Shown here piece by piece: positions 54,426-63,287 of a stretch of DNA of 64,000 nt. How positions within the stretch are numbered: the stretch's first letter is position 1; each line of letters opens with the position of its first letter. The notes beneath the pieces were generated by a model. That model saw only the letters and a list, made by a program, of their open reading frames with translations, searched no databases and was not told the DNA's origin. A program made the translations under genes and the position numbers. The stretch is from an uncultured Bacteroidales bacterium (GTDB lineage: Bacteria > Bacteroidota > Bacteroidia > Bacteroidales > UBA932): contig CAKUXR010000002.1 of assembly GCA_934700615.1 (NCBI GenBank), positions 62,001-126,000 on the forward strand, in the 5' to 3' direction.

Positions 54426-54889
54426 ACTCTTAGCCTCAACAACTTACAGTTTCATCTCAAAACATAAAGCATCTCTAACACTCAATCCTACAATTTCTTA
54501 GCCCTCATTCTATATTTCTTCGCAAAAGTACCTCTTTTAAATTGAAAATACAAGCACTTTTTTTCATTGTCATAAGTTAAATACCTAATTCTCAACCCAT
54601 TCAAAGAAAAAAAACTTTCGCAAGAGAAAAACTATATCACCCAGATAACAGATTTGCGAAAAAGAGCTCTGATTCATCGACAATCCCGCATTGATAATCA
54701 ATACTTTAACACTTGTCCATATCATCACTTTCGCAAATAAAAACAATTCCATTCCAAAAATCGGATTCGCGAAACTCCAAAAAAGTCATGCCATCATTAA
54801 AAAACAGACAGACAATTATTATTCAAAGAGTTACGTTCAAACTCAATTTTCGCAAGAGTTTCAGACTTGTCAAAGAGCGTAATTCTGTT
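54426..54889 (-). promoter_or_regulatory. CRISPR leader region with repeated TTTCGCAA elements
   Basis: 464 AT-rich bases between cas2 and the array, without a gene. TTCGCAA-type elements recur: 54519, 54616, 54652 (inverted), 54729, 54766 (as TTCGCGAA) and 54848. Two inverted pairs, 54616/54652 and 54729/54766, are themselves about 113 bases apart. The part next to the first repeat should hold the adaptation signal recognised by RT-Cas1/Cas2. Confidence 0.6.
54523..54553 (-). promoter_or_regulatory. Promoter for the CRISPR precursor RNA
   Basis: The minus strand reads TTG (54553-54551), a 20-base spacer and TACTTTTG (54530-54523), an exact -7 match. The transcript would enter the first repeat about 90 bases later. 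Confidence 0.7.
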
Positions 54890-55204
54890 CTAGTACACAT
54901 CTACACTTGATGTCTTTCCAGACGACTTTTCAGGAAAAGACGAAATCTTAGTATAGCAATTGACACACATGGGATAACAAATTACTGAATCACATTTCTT
55001 ATCGATTAGTTCCGCAATCTGCTTCAATATTTCAGCATATTGTCCGTCCGTAAAAAAACATTCAAAAACGCTATAGTTAACTCGCTTGCCATACTGAGCA
55101 AGAACATGTGAGAAACGCTCGCGACGTTTATTATCCACGATGTCATAAGCAATCACACAAAATGTTTTCCTAGCCCGCATATTCACATCACCATTTAGCG
55201 ACAT
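54890..55204 (-). CDS. cas2: CRISPR adaptation protein Cas2
   Basis: A 104-aa (or 96-aa from the ATG at 55180, MRARKTFCVIAYDI) ferredoxin-fold protein that bridges Cas1 dimers during spacer capture. AYDIVDNKRRERFSHVLAQYGKRVNYSVFEC holds the family motif; the metal Asp is in YDI. The longer start overlaps the RT-Cas1 stop by 17 bases, the shorter leaves a 7-base gap. The C-terminal tail is Ser/Lys-rich. It is the last cas gene before the leader. Confidence 0.95.
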   Translation of the reverse strand: MSLNGDVNMRARKTFCVIAYDIVDNKRRERFSHVLAQYGKRVNYSVFECFFTDGQYAEILKQIAELIDKKCDSVICYPMCVNCYTKISSFPEKSSGKTSSVDVY

Positions 55205-57458
55205 AAGAACGAAAACGTGTTCCTTTGTCGATATGTTCCGCTATTTCCTTAACCTGAGCCTCAATTATATCAGATAACCTCATCTCCACGCCACGATATT
55301 TCTCATATCGGTTCAACCTCTCGAAAACATTCTTAATAAGCAACTTCTTCGTTCCATCCGTCAGTTTTCCATCCTTACATGACAAATGTTCCCCCTTCTG
55401 CACAAGAGATATCACAACTCTATCCACCGCCTGTGCTCTAAAAAGTTCTATCACATCATAAACCAACGTCGGTTTCCCGGCCTGTTCAAGATGAAGCACG
55501 CCACAAGTCGGATTGAGTCTTCGAGTCAGCAGCGCTCTCAACACTCTCGGATAAAGAAGAGCATAACCATAATTCAGCATACAATTAAACAAATCCTCTG
55601 CTCCCTTACGCTCACGTTTTTCGAAAGATACATTATCATCAGATATAAGTTCCCTGACATACGACCAATACAACTCTGCCCCATAAGCCTCCAAGCCCAT
55701 AACTTTTTCCCTATACGCATCCACACCCGCATAAGTCTTTACATCGTCTATGCACTTCTTCAGTTTGGGAATCACCCGCTCATAAACTTCACATAGCGAA
55801 GACATTCTGGACTTATGGTACTTATGAAAATATTTAATCAAATTCAATTGGTTGTTCAACTTACCACGAATAAAAGCAGATGCAAGCACGCTACATTGAG
55901 ATTCAGACATACACGACTGCTTCCGCCAAAGTGAGGTATGAAGCATCCTTGATGTCACAAGGCTGCCAGAGTGTTGGCCATTAGATGAGAAATAGTCAAT
56001 ACCTATTTTGTGGTCAAGACAATAGCGGATAGCATTGCTTGAAATACTTATGCCATCCCCTACGATACTCAAATGCTCCAGATTAGAAAACATCTTAGGC
56101 GTTTTCTTCTTACCATACACTTTAAGCGTAAAAGAACCTTTCGCAATACCGATATAGGAACCAGGAGTCGAGACTACCATATCTGTGGTCTCATTTTCAA
56201 TCTTCCTGTACTCATTTTTCCGTTGTTTGATCGCCTTGGAAATCCGTTCCGACGACTTCTTTTTGTCAATTTCAGTAGCTCGTCCCTTACATGAGGAGTA
56301 ATGCTTGATCAACTCCTCTACAACCAGCTTCTTATTCAGCATCCTTTCCTGCGACAAGAAATCAATTTTTTCTAATGCGGTTCCCAACATTGACTTGTTT
56401 GGAATCTCCGAAAAGTGCTCTGAAACAACATCACAAAGATGACTTACAAGGACAGTGTCAAGTTCATTTAGTTCATCTTGGGAAATCAGTGGCGCATAAT
56501 AGCGTGAAATTGACAATAAACCATCTTTGCCACCTAAATCAAACTCGGTTTCATTCCATTTGATAGCACGAATACGAGCAGCTAACTTTTCCTTCTTTTC
56601 AGGAGACAAATAGACATGGCGATTGTCAATCATGACCCCAAGAAATTCAAAACCGTCCTTTATCTGCAATATAGACGGCTCATTCAACTGAAGTTTCAAG
56701 CGATCCGTTAAAAATGAACTACAATCAGCGAGATACGCCTCCGCCTGCTCCTGCGACTCGCAACAGATAATAAAGTCATCCGCATAGCGCACATATTGCG
56801 AGGTTCTATTCAAGACGAACTGATCAAATGGAGTCAAATAATAATTGGCCAACAAAGGCGAGAGGATTGCCCCCTGAGGCACTCCTGACACCACATCTAT
56901 CCAATGCTTGGAGTTATCCACCACACCCATCTTAATACACAAACGCACCAATTCCAGCATGTCCTCATCTACAACCAGTGGTTTGATTCGCCTAAAAAGA
57001 ATCTCGTGATTAATATTGTCGAAGTAATTGTCAATGTCAAGCCGCAACAAATATGGCGAATTCTTCGACTGACAGCAGCAACGCGCATACTTTACAGCTT
57101 TCGTGTGTCCCTTGTTAGGACGATATCCGAAACTGTTGAAAACAAACGACTTCTCGAATCTCGGTTCTATCAATGTTTTGATTGCCTGCTGGACGACTTT
57201 ATCCTTGATGCTCAAGAGTCCAAGATTTCGCTTCTCGCTATCTTTCTTTGCAATGGATATTCTTAGATATGGCTGAGGTGTCCATACTTTGCGGTGAAGT
57301 TCATCCGCCAGCGCAGATAGATTACCTCCCAAATCAGATTCAAACTGAGAGATGCAGACTCCGTCAATGCCACCGGAAGCCCCCTTTTGTTTGATGGACT
57401 TCCAGGCATTGAGCAAAGTCGTCTTACTACAAAGTATATCGAACAGCCGAGCCTTCAA
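55188..57458 (-). CDS. cas1: Reverse transcriptase-Cas1 fusion
   Basis: A 756-aa fusion. Residues about 25-330 form a group II intron-like reverse transcriptase: SGGIDG, LRLDIDNYFDNINH (Asp 141, 143), SGVPQGAILSPLLAN and RYADDF (Asp 227, 228). Residues about 430-756 are Cas1: SYIGIAKGSFTLKVYG, LSIVGDGISIS, a metal Glu in the GLEAYGAELYW region, and GVLHLEQAGKPTLVYDVIE with the His and Asp ligands. All catalytic residues look intact. No Cas6 domain is fused, unlike some RT-Cas1 proteins; a separate cas6 is in the operon. RT-Cas1 can acquire spacers from RNA (family knowledge). Confidence 0.97.
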   Translation of the reverse strand: MKARLFDILCSKTTLLNAWKSIKQKGASGGIDGVCISQFESDLGGNLSALADELHRKVWTPQPYLRISIAKKDSEKRNLGLLSIKDKVVQQAIKTLIEPRFEKSFVFNSFGYRPNKGHTKAVKYARCCCQSKNSPYLLRLDIDNYFDNINHEILFRRIKPLVVDEDMLELVRLCIKMGVVDNSKHWIDVVSGVPQGAILSPLLANYYLTPFDQFVLNRTSQYVRYADDFIICCESQEQAEAYLADCSSFLTDRLKLQLNEPSILQIKDGFEFLGVMIDNRHVYLSPEKKEKLAARIRAIKWNETEFDLGGKDGLLSISRYYAPLISQDELNELDTVLVSHLCDVVSEHFSEIPNKSMLGTALEKIDFLSQERMLNKKLVVEELIKHYSSCKGRATEIDKKKSSERISKAIKQRKNEYRKIENETTDMVVSTPGSYIGIAKGSFTLKVYGKKKTPKMFSNLEHLSIVGDGISISSNAIRYCLDHKIGIDYFSSNGQHSGSLVTSRMLHTSLWRKQSCMSESQCSVLASAFIRGKLNNQLNLIKYFHKYHKSRMSSLCEVYERVIPKLKKCIDDVKTYAGVDAYREKVMGLEAYGAELYWSYVRELISDDNVSFEKRERKGAEDLFNCMLNYGYALLYPRVLRALLTRRLNPTCGVLHLEQAGKPTLVYDVIELFRAQAVDRVVISLVQKGEHLSCKDGKLTDGTKKLLIKNVFERLNRYEKYRGVEMRLSDIIEAQVKEIAEHIDKGTRFRSYVAKW

Positions 57459-57475
57459 AACAGTCGTTATTGATT

Positions 57476-58702
57476 CTAAACTTCTTTCAATACTCCATAA
57501 CCGACGTTGGTTTTAGCGCCAACTCCAAGATCCTGAAGAATCGCGGTACAAAGGGCCTTTTTCATACTTGCTGACACCACTTTAGCGCCTATCTTGGTCT
57601 CACTGAGCTTAAAGCAGAAAGCGAATGTCACTCCAGGAGCGACCTTGACAATCTTGATGGGTACCGGCTGAGCAAGAGGTCCTCCGGTATGCGGCGTTAT
57701 ATAATCCTCCGCAAGAATCTGATTCACAGGTTTACGTTGTTTCATTCTCGTGCCATAACCAACAAGCAGAGCATCCGCGAAAACGTCACCATGATTGAAC
57801 ATCTGATTACCAAGTTCAAGAATATCTTTATCTTCAAGTCTAAGTGCACTAAACTCAGGAATATCCGCAATCAGACCTTTAATATAATTCAACTTCTCAG
57901 CATCTGCTTCATTCGACTGTTCCTTATCCTCTTTAATCGTCGGAAATGAACTGCAAATTACACCCTTCACCGAGGAACCAGGAATCACAGGAAGTCCGGA
58001 AGTATAATCGAACTGGAGACCCGTTTTCACATCTTCTTCAGAGCCAGGAAGTCCATGAGCAAGACCACTTCCAATGAGCAGGCCAGGAGTCTGAACTTTC
58101 ATACACACGACATCAAACTTGGCATCAGATAGAATCTTCACCACATCAGTATTCACTGAGATTGCTGACTTGACTTGCTTCTCATCAAAACCCGGGATAC
58201 CAACCGAATGAAAGAACTGATATCCGATATTGGCCGATCTTTCGCGCGGAGGATTAACGTTCTCTGTCGGGCGAGGAATCCTACCATATTTTCCAACACT
58301 TACTTTTTCCGAAGGAGCAAACATCCTCAACGCGATTTTCAATGCTGTCGAGGCGTTCATAATCTGCTCTTCAAGTTTTCCGGCAGCATCAGCAGCAACT
58401 TGTTCTGACAGCAGATTATCCCGATTCTGATTTCCCGGGTGCCGTTTCTTCAAATACAATCTCACAGCCTCAGGAAAGCGTTCCCTATTGGACTGGGACT
58501 TGCTGTCGTCATCTTCAAAAATCATCAATGCCCTCAAAAGTCCGCACTGCGACACAGTTGCGGCAAAAGACGACGGGTATGAACCAAAAGTCTTAGGATA
58601 ACAATAATCATTGTCAGCATTTCCACGAGTGACAATCCCCACCTCAAGCAGCACATCAGCAGCAGTGGAAATGTCTTCATATGTAGGTTTGTAAACAGTC
58701 AT
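57476..58702 (-). CDS. Fused Cmr5-Cmr6 subunit of the type III-B complex
   Basis: A 408-aa protein from the ATG at 58702 (MTVYKPTYEDISTAADVLLE); the ATG at 58714 would overlap the cmr4 stop by 7 bases. Residues about 1-130 are helical, with KTFGSYPSSFAATVSQCGLLRALMIF, like the small helical Cmr5. Residues about 150-408 are a Cmr6-type RAMP: LLIGSGLAHGLPG, LPVIPGSSVKGVICS and the closing glycine loop GVGAKTNVGYG. No separate cmr5 occurs in the operon. Cmr5 lies on the filament side and Cmr6 caps the 3' end, so the fusion ties neighbours together. Confidence 0.85.
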   Translation of the reverse strand: MTVYKPTYEDISTAADVLLEVGIVTRGNADNDYCYPKTFGSYPSSFAATVSQCGLLRALMIFEDDDSKSQSNRERFPEAVRLYLKKRHPGNQNRDNLLSEQVAADAAGKLEEQIMNASTALKIALRMFAPSEKVSVGKYGRIPRPTENVNPPRERSANIGYQFFHSVGIPGFDEKQVKSAISVNTDVVKILSDAKFDVVCMKVQTPGLLIGSGLAHGLPGSEEDVKTGLQFDYTSGLPVIPGSSVKGVICSSFPTIKEDKEQSNEADAEKLNYIKGLIADIPEFSALRLEDKDILELGNQMFNHGDVFADALLVGYGTRMKQRKPVNQILAEDYITPHTGGPLAQPVPIKIVKVAPGVTFAFCFKLSETKIGAKVVSASMKKALCTAILQDLGVGAKTNVGYGVLKEV

Positions 58703-58707
58703 AGTTC

Positions 58708-59415
58708 CTAACATTTCTTAATGACACATATTCCATAACCGACGGAAGCATTGGCCCCAATCTGAACAGGTACGGAAGTAATGGCAGAGTCAAAGGCTTT
58801 ATTTATCTCACCGTCATCATGCAAAATAAAGAACGCAAGGCGGCTCTTTCTCGGAAGCACCTGCTCATACCATAGATTCTTGCTCACTCCATTTTCCAGG
58901 CAGTTCCGTGCTATCACCGGAAGTTCATCATTATTACTATACTTCTTAAAATCTTTGTATGAGCACTTATTCGTTTCCAATACATCGGCCAAGTCCAAAA
59001 TAGTTTCTTTCTCATTATCCCCAAGTCCAACACCAAAGAGAGAGGCCTTATCCTGAAGTTCCTTTACAACTTCATCACATGTAACCTGCACAAATGGGGC
59101 GGTAACGGACGGACGCGGAATCGACAGAATTGACGCATCCAGAAAACGATATTCTCCCGCCTCGCAATTTTCCTCACCGCTGACTTTCTTACCAAAGAGT
59201 TTCACGACATTGACCTTCTCCGCATCTTCATTGTGAGCCTTGTTCCATTTTTCACAATGCTCTCTCAGCGCGCCCTTAAGACTGGACGCGTTAATACACG
59301 GAAGGTCAGTGACCACATCTCTTTGTATGAGTCCATCAATGACACCGTCATTGTCCTGTCCGCTGCCTACGTGAAGATTGCTGATGCATTCGATTGTATA
59401 TAATGTTGCTTTCAT
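58708..59415 (-). CDS. cmr4: Cmr4, backbone RNA-cleaving subunit
   Basis: A 235-aa RAMP protein repeated along the Cmr backbone. LHVGSGQDNDGVIDGLIQRD has Asp 27 at the place of the catalytic Asp that cuts target RNA every six nucleotides. INASSLKGALREHCE is the glycine-rich RAMP motif, and LWYEQVLPRKSRLAFFIL and IGANASVGYG complete it. It is shorter than many Cmr4 (about 290 aa), so an internal loop is reduced. Confidence 0.93.
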   Translation of the reverse strand: MKATLYTIECISNLHVGSGQDNDGVIDGLIQRDVVTDLPCINASSLKGALREHCEKWNKAHNEDAEKVNVVKLFGKKVSGEENCEAGEYRFLDASILSIPRPSVTAPFVQVTCDEVVKELQDKASLFGVGLGDNEKETILDLADVLETNKCSYKDFKKYSNNDELPVIARNCLENGVSKNLWYEQVLPRKSRLAFFILHDDGEINKAFDSAITSVPVQIGANASVGYGICVIKKC

Positions 59416-59435
59416 ATATCCTGATTCTAAATAGG

Positions 59436-60470
59436 TTAAACAAAAATATTCAGTCCGACTTTACTAAGATTATCATCTTTTTTCTTTAGTTCAGTGAGCT
59501 TTTTATCATTGGCATAAATAACAGAGCCACGACCTAAAAGATGGTATAACATTGTTCCTGAACGGTTTCCGTTCCACTTGTGAATATTGGAAATATATCT
59601 GTTCACTATTCTTTCGCCCCAGATGAAATCATAGTTCTCCCTTTCTTCCGATTTAATCCACGCATCACCAAGCAAAAGAAGACGGCCGTCACGATGAAGC
59701 AGCTCCCTGAATTTTCCCACAAGATCCACATCGGCAGATTCGAGTTCCATCTTGAAAGTAGAGCGATTTCCGCCCATTTGAACAAAAACAGGCTTTTCAT
59801 CCAATTTCTCTGACATCGTCACAGAAAAGCAAAAATGATAACCATCTCCAAGCCTTATCTGCGTCTGTTCAAAATAAGCCTTATCTCTATCCGAGGAACT
59901 ATCAAGTTTATTTATTCCCACTCTTTCATCATTGATGAAAATCTTATCCGCATCGATCGTTTTTCCATCTGTTCCTATCCATTTCTTCCAATTATCGTAT
60001 TTTTTGAAATCACAGAACGTATTGGTTCCCTGCTTGGTAATCAATGGCTGAGGAATTTCTTCCCCAAAATATGATACTTTCTCATCATTCCCAAACGTGA
60101 CCTCATATCCCAAGTCAGCCGGGCATGGCGTAAAGAGCACTCCATCACTTTTCCTTTCCATAAAGATTGGAGAAATCTCCTTTATTTGTCCATACGAGGC
60201 GGCCGGAGCCTCAATATTGAAAGGCTTTCCGATATACTCAGGCCATTTTTCTTTTTTTTCAGCATCGTTTTCCGCTCCTGTCTCAAGCAAATTGTTTCTC
60301 CGTAATATTTCATAGCGTAATACGCCCAACACGGCAGAAACTTGAGTCAGAATACAACTTCTGACAAGATAGTTCTGGTTCTTTCCGTCACCAAACGTCG
60401 TCTCTCCACCGAAAAAATAGCTTCCTACTGGAGTCAAACGAACTATATACTTATATGTTTTATCACTCAT
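59436..60470 (-). CDS. cmr3: Cmr3, crRNA 5'-tag binding RAMP
   Basis: A 344-aa subunit that holds the crRNA tag beside Cas10. The opening VRLTPVGSYFFGGETTFGDG is the Cmr3 hallmark, followed by NYLVRSCILTQVSAVLGVLRYEIL. Gap to the next gene is 20 bases. Similarity falls after residue 150, as is usual for this family. Confidence 0.92.
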   Translation of the reverse strand: MSDKTYKYIVRLTPVGSYFFGGETTFGDGKNQNYLVRSCILTQVSAVLGVLRYEILRRNNLLETGAENDAEKKEKWPEYIGKPFNIEAPAASYGQIKEISPIFMERKSDGVLFTPCPADLGYEVTFGNDEKVSYFGEEIPQPLITKQGTNTFCDFKKYDNWKKWIGTDGKTIDADKIFINDERVGINKLDSSSDRDKAYFEQTQIRLGDGYHFCFSVTMSEKLDEKPVFVQMGGNRSTFKMELESADVDLVGKFRELLHRDGRLLLLGDAWIKSEERENYDFIWGERIVNRYISNIHKWNGNRSGTMLYHLLGRGSVIYANDKKLTELKKKDDNLSKVGLNIFV

Positions 60471-60473
60471 AGC

Positions 60474-61892
60474 TTATCTGTTTTCCGGTTTTCTGATTAA
60501 TAAGCCTACATATCGCAATGCGTTATGAAGATAACTGATAGCCTCCTCTGGTTTTCCTTCAAAAGACTGGTCAAGCAGAATCGGAATCAAACTGGTCAGC
60601 AGGTCTTTCGAACGATCATGTACATCTTCATTGAAGTTCTTGTCAATGAAATTCTCGAGCATCGCTTTTCGCGCAGGCCTGTTGGTGGCAGCATTGGCAT
60701 TAGGTCCCATTGACTTTTCAAGTATATAATGAAGAGGCTCCTCATAACGCTTCAGCCAGTATGTGATACTATGAAGGAATTCATCTTCAACCCATGAAGC
60801 ATACTGCCGAATTCCGCAGGTATTACCAAACAACTCTTTGTTATTTTTACTTATCTTACCACCGGCAAGTTGTCCGCTATGCTTACGAAGTTTCCAGACA
60901 ATGGCATTCTTTCCCTCAATTGCTTTCGCTTCGTATATGAGTTCCTCTGCAAGCTGTCTTGTCTCGGCCATAGGATGTTTTTCGTAAGAAATCGCTACGC
61001 CATAACTCATGGAGACGCTTATGCCCAGACGTTTAACATCTTCGTTGTTTGAAATAGTATTCTTCAAAGCCTCATCAATTTGCTTGATAAGTCCAAAAAT
61101 GTCAAGACCCTTTATTTCGTTATATACTGGAGCATAAAAAGAAACGTCATCGCCTCCCTGATAGATAACCTGACCGCCATAGTCTTCAACCAACTTGGCC
61201 AGTTCTGCGCCAAAGACATTGAAAAGAGACGCTTTCTCACCAAGTTTAGCCATGCATTTTCCGAAATTATCGCCATCCGCTGAAACGAAGGCCACATATT
61301 TATGATATGCGGCTTCCGGAAGTGAATCAAAGCCATCGAGAGTCTTATCAAGTTCAAAAAATTTTCTCAGAACCCCTATATTTGATTCAAACAAGCTCGA
61401 AAGATAATCCCGTTTCTGACTGTCCGCAAAGGTGTCACGAAACTCCGCGCATGACATTCTGTTCTGCATCTCCTCAACTACAGTTTCCGGATTCTCAGAA
61501 GATAAATCAAGGAGATAGATCTTGATTGTCTTGCTTAAATATTGTTTGAGTATATCTTTGTTCTCTTTCAGTGCCTCAGACATGCGTCCGGCAACATTGT
61601 CCAATACCTCTGAACGAAGGTTCATGAGACTTTCAAACGAGTCTTCAGGTTTTGCCTCGAAGATATATTGATCCGGAAAGCGTCCTACTGTAGTGCGTTC
61701 TCCGAACAGATTCTCAGTCACGATCGGTTTCAGAAATTTATGCCCAGAGTTGTACAATGGTTCGACAAGACGACGCGACAAATCCGAGAAGAAATAACTT
61801 GATGCCCATACGGCCCGCGTACTATGTGCGCAAGACAACACCCGAGTTATCGGCCCGACAGTTATTCCAAAATAGTGTTTTTTCTCACCCAT
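60474..61892 (-). CDS. cmr2: Cas10/Cmr2, HD-less signalling subunit with intact GGDD
   Basis: A 472-aa Cas10. The first palm motif AFVSADGDNFGK (Asp 206, Asp 208) and IYQGGDDVSFYAP (GGDD at 246-249) preserve both metal-binding sets for nucleotide polymerisation. There is no N-terminal HD nuclease domain: the protein starts at GITVGPITRVLSCAHSTRAVW and is about half the length of HD-containing Cmr2. Thus it should make a signal but not cut DNA. The partner effector is probably the DHH-CorA protein on the other side of the array. It overlaps nothing; gaps are 3-4 bases. Confidence 0.94.
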   Translation of the reverse strand: MGEKKHYFGITVGPITRVLSCAHSTRAVWASSYFFSDLSRRLVEPLYNSGHKFLKPIVTENLFGERTTVGRFPDQYIFEAKPEDSFESLMNLRSEVLDNVAGRMSEALKENKDILKQYLSKTIKIYLLDLSSENPETVVEEMQNRMSCAEFRDTFADSQKRDYLSSLFESNIGVLRKFFELDKTLDGFDSLPEAAYHKYVAFVSADGDNFGKCMAKLGEKASLFNVFGAELAKLVEDYGGQVIYQGGDDVSFYAPVYNEIKGLDIFGLIKQIDEALKNTISNNEDVKRLGISVSMSYGVAISYEKHPMAETRQLAEELIYEAKAIEGKNAIVWKLRKHSGQLAGGKISKNNKELFGNTCGIRQYASWVEDEFLHSITYWLKRYEEPLHYILEKSMGPNANAATNRPARKAMLENFIDKNFNEDVHDRSKDLLTSLIPILLDQSFEGKPEEAISYLHNALRYVGLLIRKPENR

Positions 61893-61896
61893 AGCT

Positions 61897-63267
61897 TTAT
61901 CTTACAACTTTATTCAATGTACTAAACACTTGAGTTATCAATGTATATGGTTCCCTGTTCTCTTTGCCAGGCTGAATGTCTATACAATCTGGTTCTTCAA
62001 CCTCATCCAACTCAACTCTCCACGTATTATCATAGATAAACTCGAAATAATCTGAAATAGATATAGCATCTGAAATTTTCATCTCTTCCAATCTCTCTCT
62101 GGATTTATCACATGAAATATCAAATCTTGCCTGTCTCAATTCATCTGGCAACTCATGAATTATAATGTAAACAATAAAGCCCCCATCAGTAGTTGGAACA
62201 GGTCGATAATCAACAGGTGACTTAAAGCGCACCTCTTCACTTTCGTTACCATGTAACGACGTCTTCACTTTATTTCCATAGGAAATCCAATCCTGCGAAG
62301 TTGACAAGCCTAGAGCATCACGGTAAAGATTCTTCTTTCTCATAAGTTCACGATTCCGTTCATACTCATCGCTCAAGCTATTACGCACTGGTTTAATACT
62401 ACCATCATGATTTGTAACTTTTCGACGGTCCATATCATACAATTCATCAATATGAACATCCCCACAGATGAAGCGATACAACACATTTCTAAAATTAAAC
62501 GTGGTACGTATAACAGGTTTATCCCAATCATCTCCTTTATCTTTAGCGTAATGATACATCATAGACTTGACATAACATCCACGCTCATTCACTCCACTAC
62601 GAATAACTTTATGGAAATAGTTTATATGCTGAAACAGACTCTGATATTTATCCTCTGAATTATTACAAGCAGGGACAATAAAATAATAAGAAGCCCCCGA
62701 CAATTTTCCAGTCGATCCAGCACCAGATACCCTAAAGCATCCAAATCCTTTATCCTGTCGAGCGCCGAAACTATGAGATGCAAAAAATGCCGGAATAATT
62801 GGCTCGATACATTCAGCAAGCCTGTCATCACTAACTATCAACTCGACTCTTATGCCACTCATCCTCACCAATTCCATATCGCCAGTTTCATCTGCTCCAA
62901 CCCTAGCGAAATAAATCGGATAAAGATTTCTAAATACGGGCTTTCCGTTACGATCAGTTTTCTGCTGTCCAGTCCTCCTGTCCAGGTCGGGGACTTGTGA
63001 CTCAATGATGCTCCGGCTTTGAGCACTAATCCTCATCTTGTAATTAAGCGCTGTCTTATCCTCATTTGCCCACCAAGTAGAAGGCACACCGTCACGACTT
63101 GTCAACGCACAATCATTCACCGACAACTCTCCCTTGTCTAGTTTAGCCAGCAAAAACCTGTCAAGTTTAGGCTTCACCTCTGTCGCCCTAAGGCAACAAT
63201 CATCGAATGCTCCCTGGAAATGCCACATAGGAGTATCCTGAACCAATTGCACTACAATCTTTTTCAC
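61897..63267 (-). CDS. cmr1: Divergent Cmr1-like RAMP subunit
   Basis: A 456-aa protein in the Cmr1 position between cas6 and cas10. The start VVQLVQDTPMWHFQGAF and the glycine loop SHSFGARQDKGFGCFRVSG fit a Cmr1-type RAMP. The usual TP(L/F)xxG opening is replaced by TPMWHFQGAF. The C-terminal half (about 240-456) is charged and has no motif known to me. Cmr1 caps the 3' end of the guide and sets target access. The identity rests on context and one motif. Confidence 0.75.
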   Translation of the reverse strand: MKKIVVQLVQDTPMWHFQGAFDDCCLRATEVKPKLDRFLLAKLDKGELSVNDCALTSRDGVPSTWWANEDKTALNYKMRISAQSRSIIESQVPDLDRRTGQQKTDRNGKPVFRNLYPIYFARVGADETGDMELVRMSGIRVELIVSDDRLAECIEPIIPAFFASHSFGARQDKGFGCFRVSGAGSTGKLSGASYYFIVPACNNSEDKYQSLFQHINYFHKVIRSGVNERGCYVKSMMYHYAKDKGDDWDKPVIRTTFNFRNVLYRFICGDVHIDELYDMDRRKVTNHDGSIKPVRNSLSDEYERNRELMRKKNLYRDALGLSTSQDWISYGNKVKTSLHGNESEEVRFKSPVDYRPVPTTDGGFIVYIIIHELPDELRQARFDISCDKSRERLEEMKISDAISISDYFEFIYDNTWRVELDEVEEPDCIDIQPGKENREPYTLITQVFSTLNKVVR

Positions 63268-63287
63268 TATCAGCCAATATTAAAAGT

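Noticed and set aside
54257..54442. Open frame of 61 codons inside the array
   Set aside because: It consists of translated repeats and spacers.
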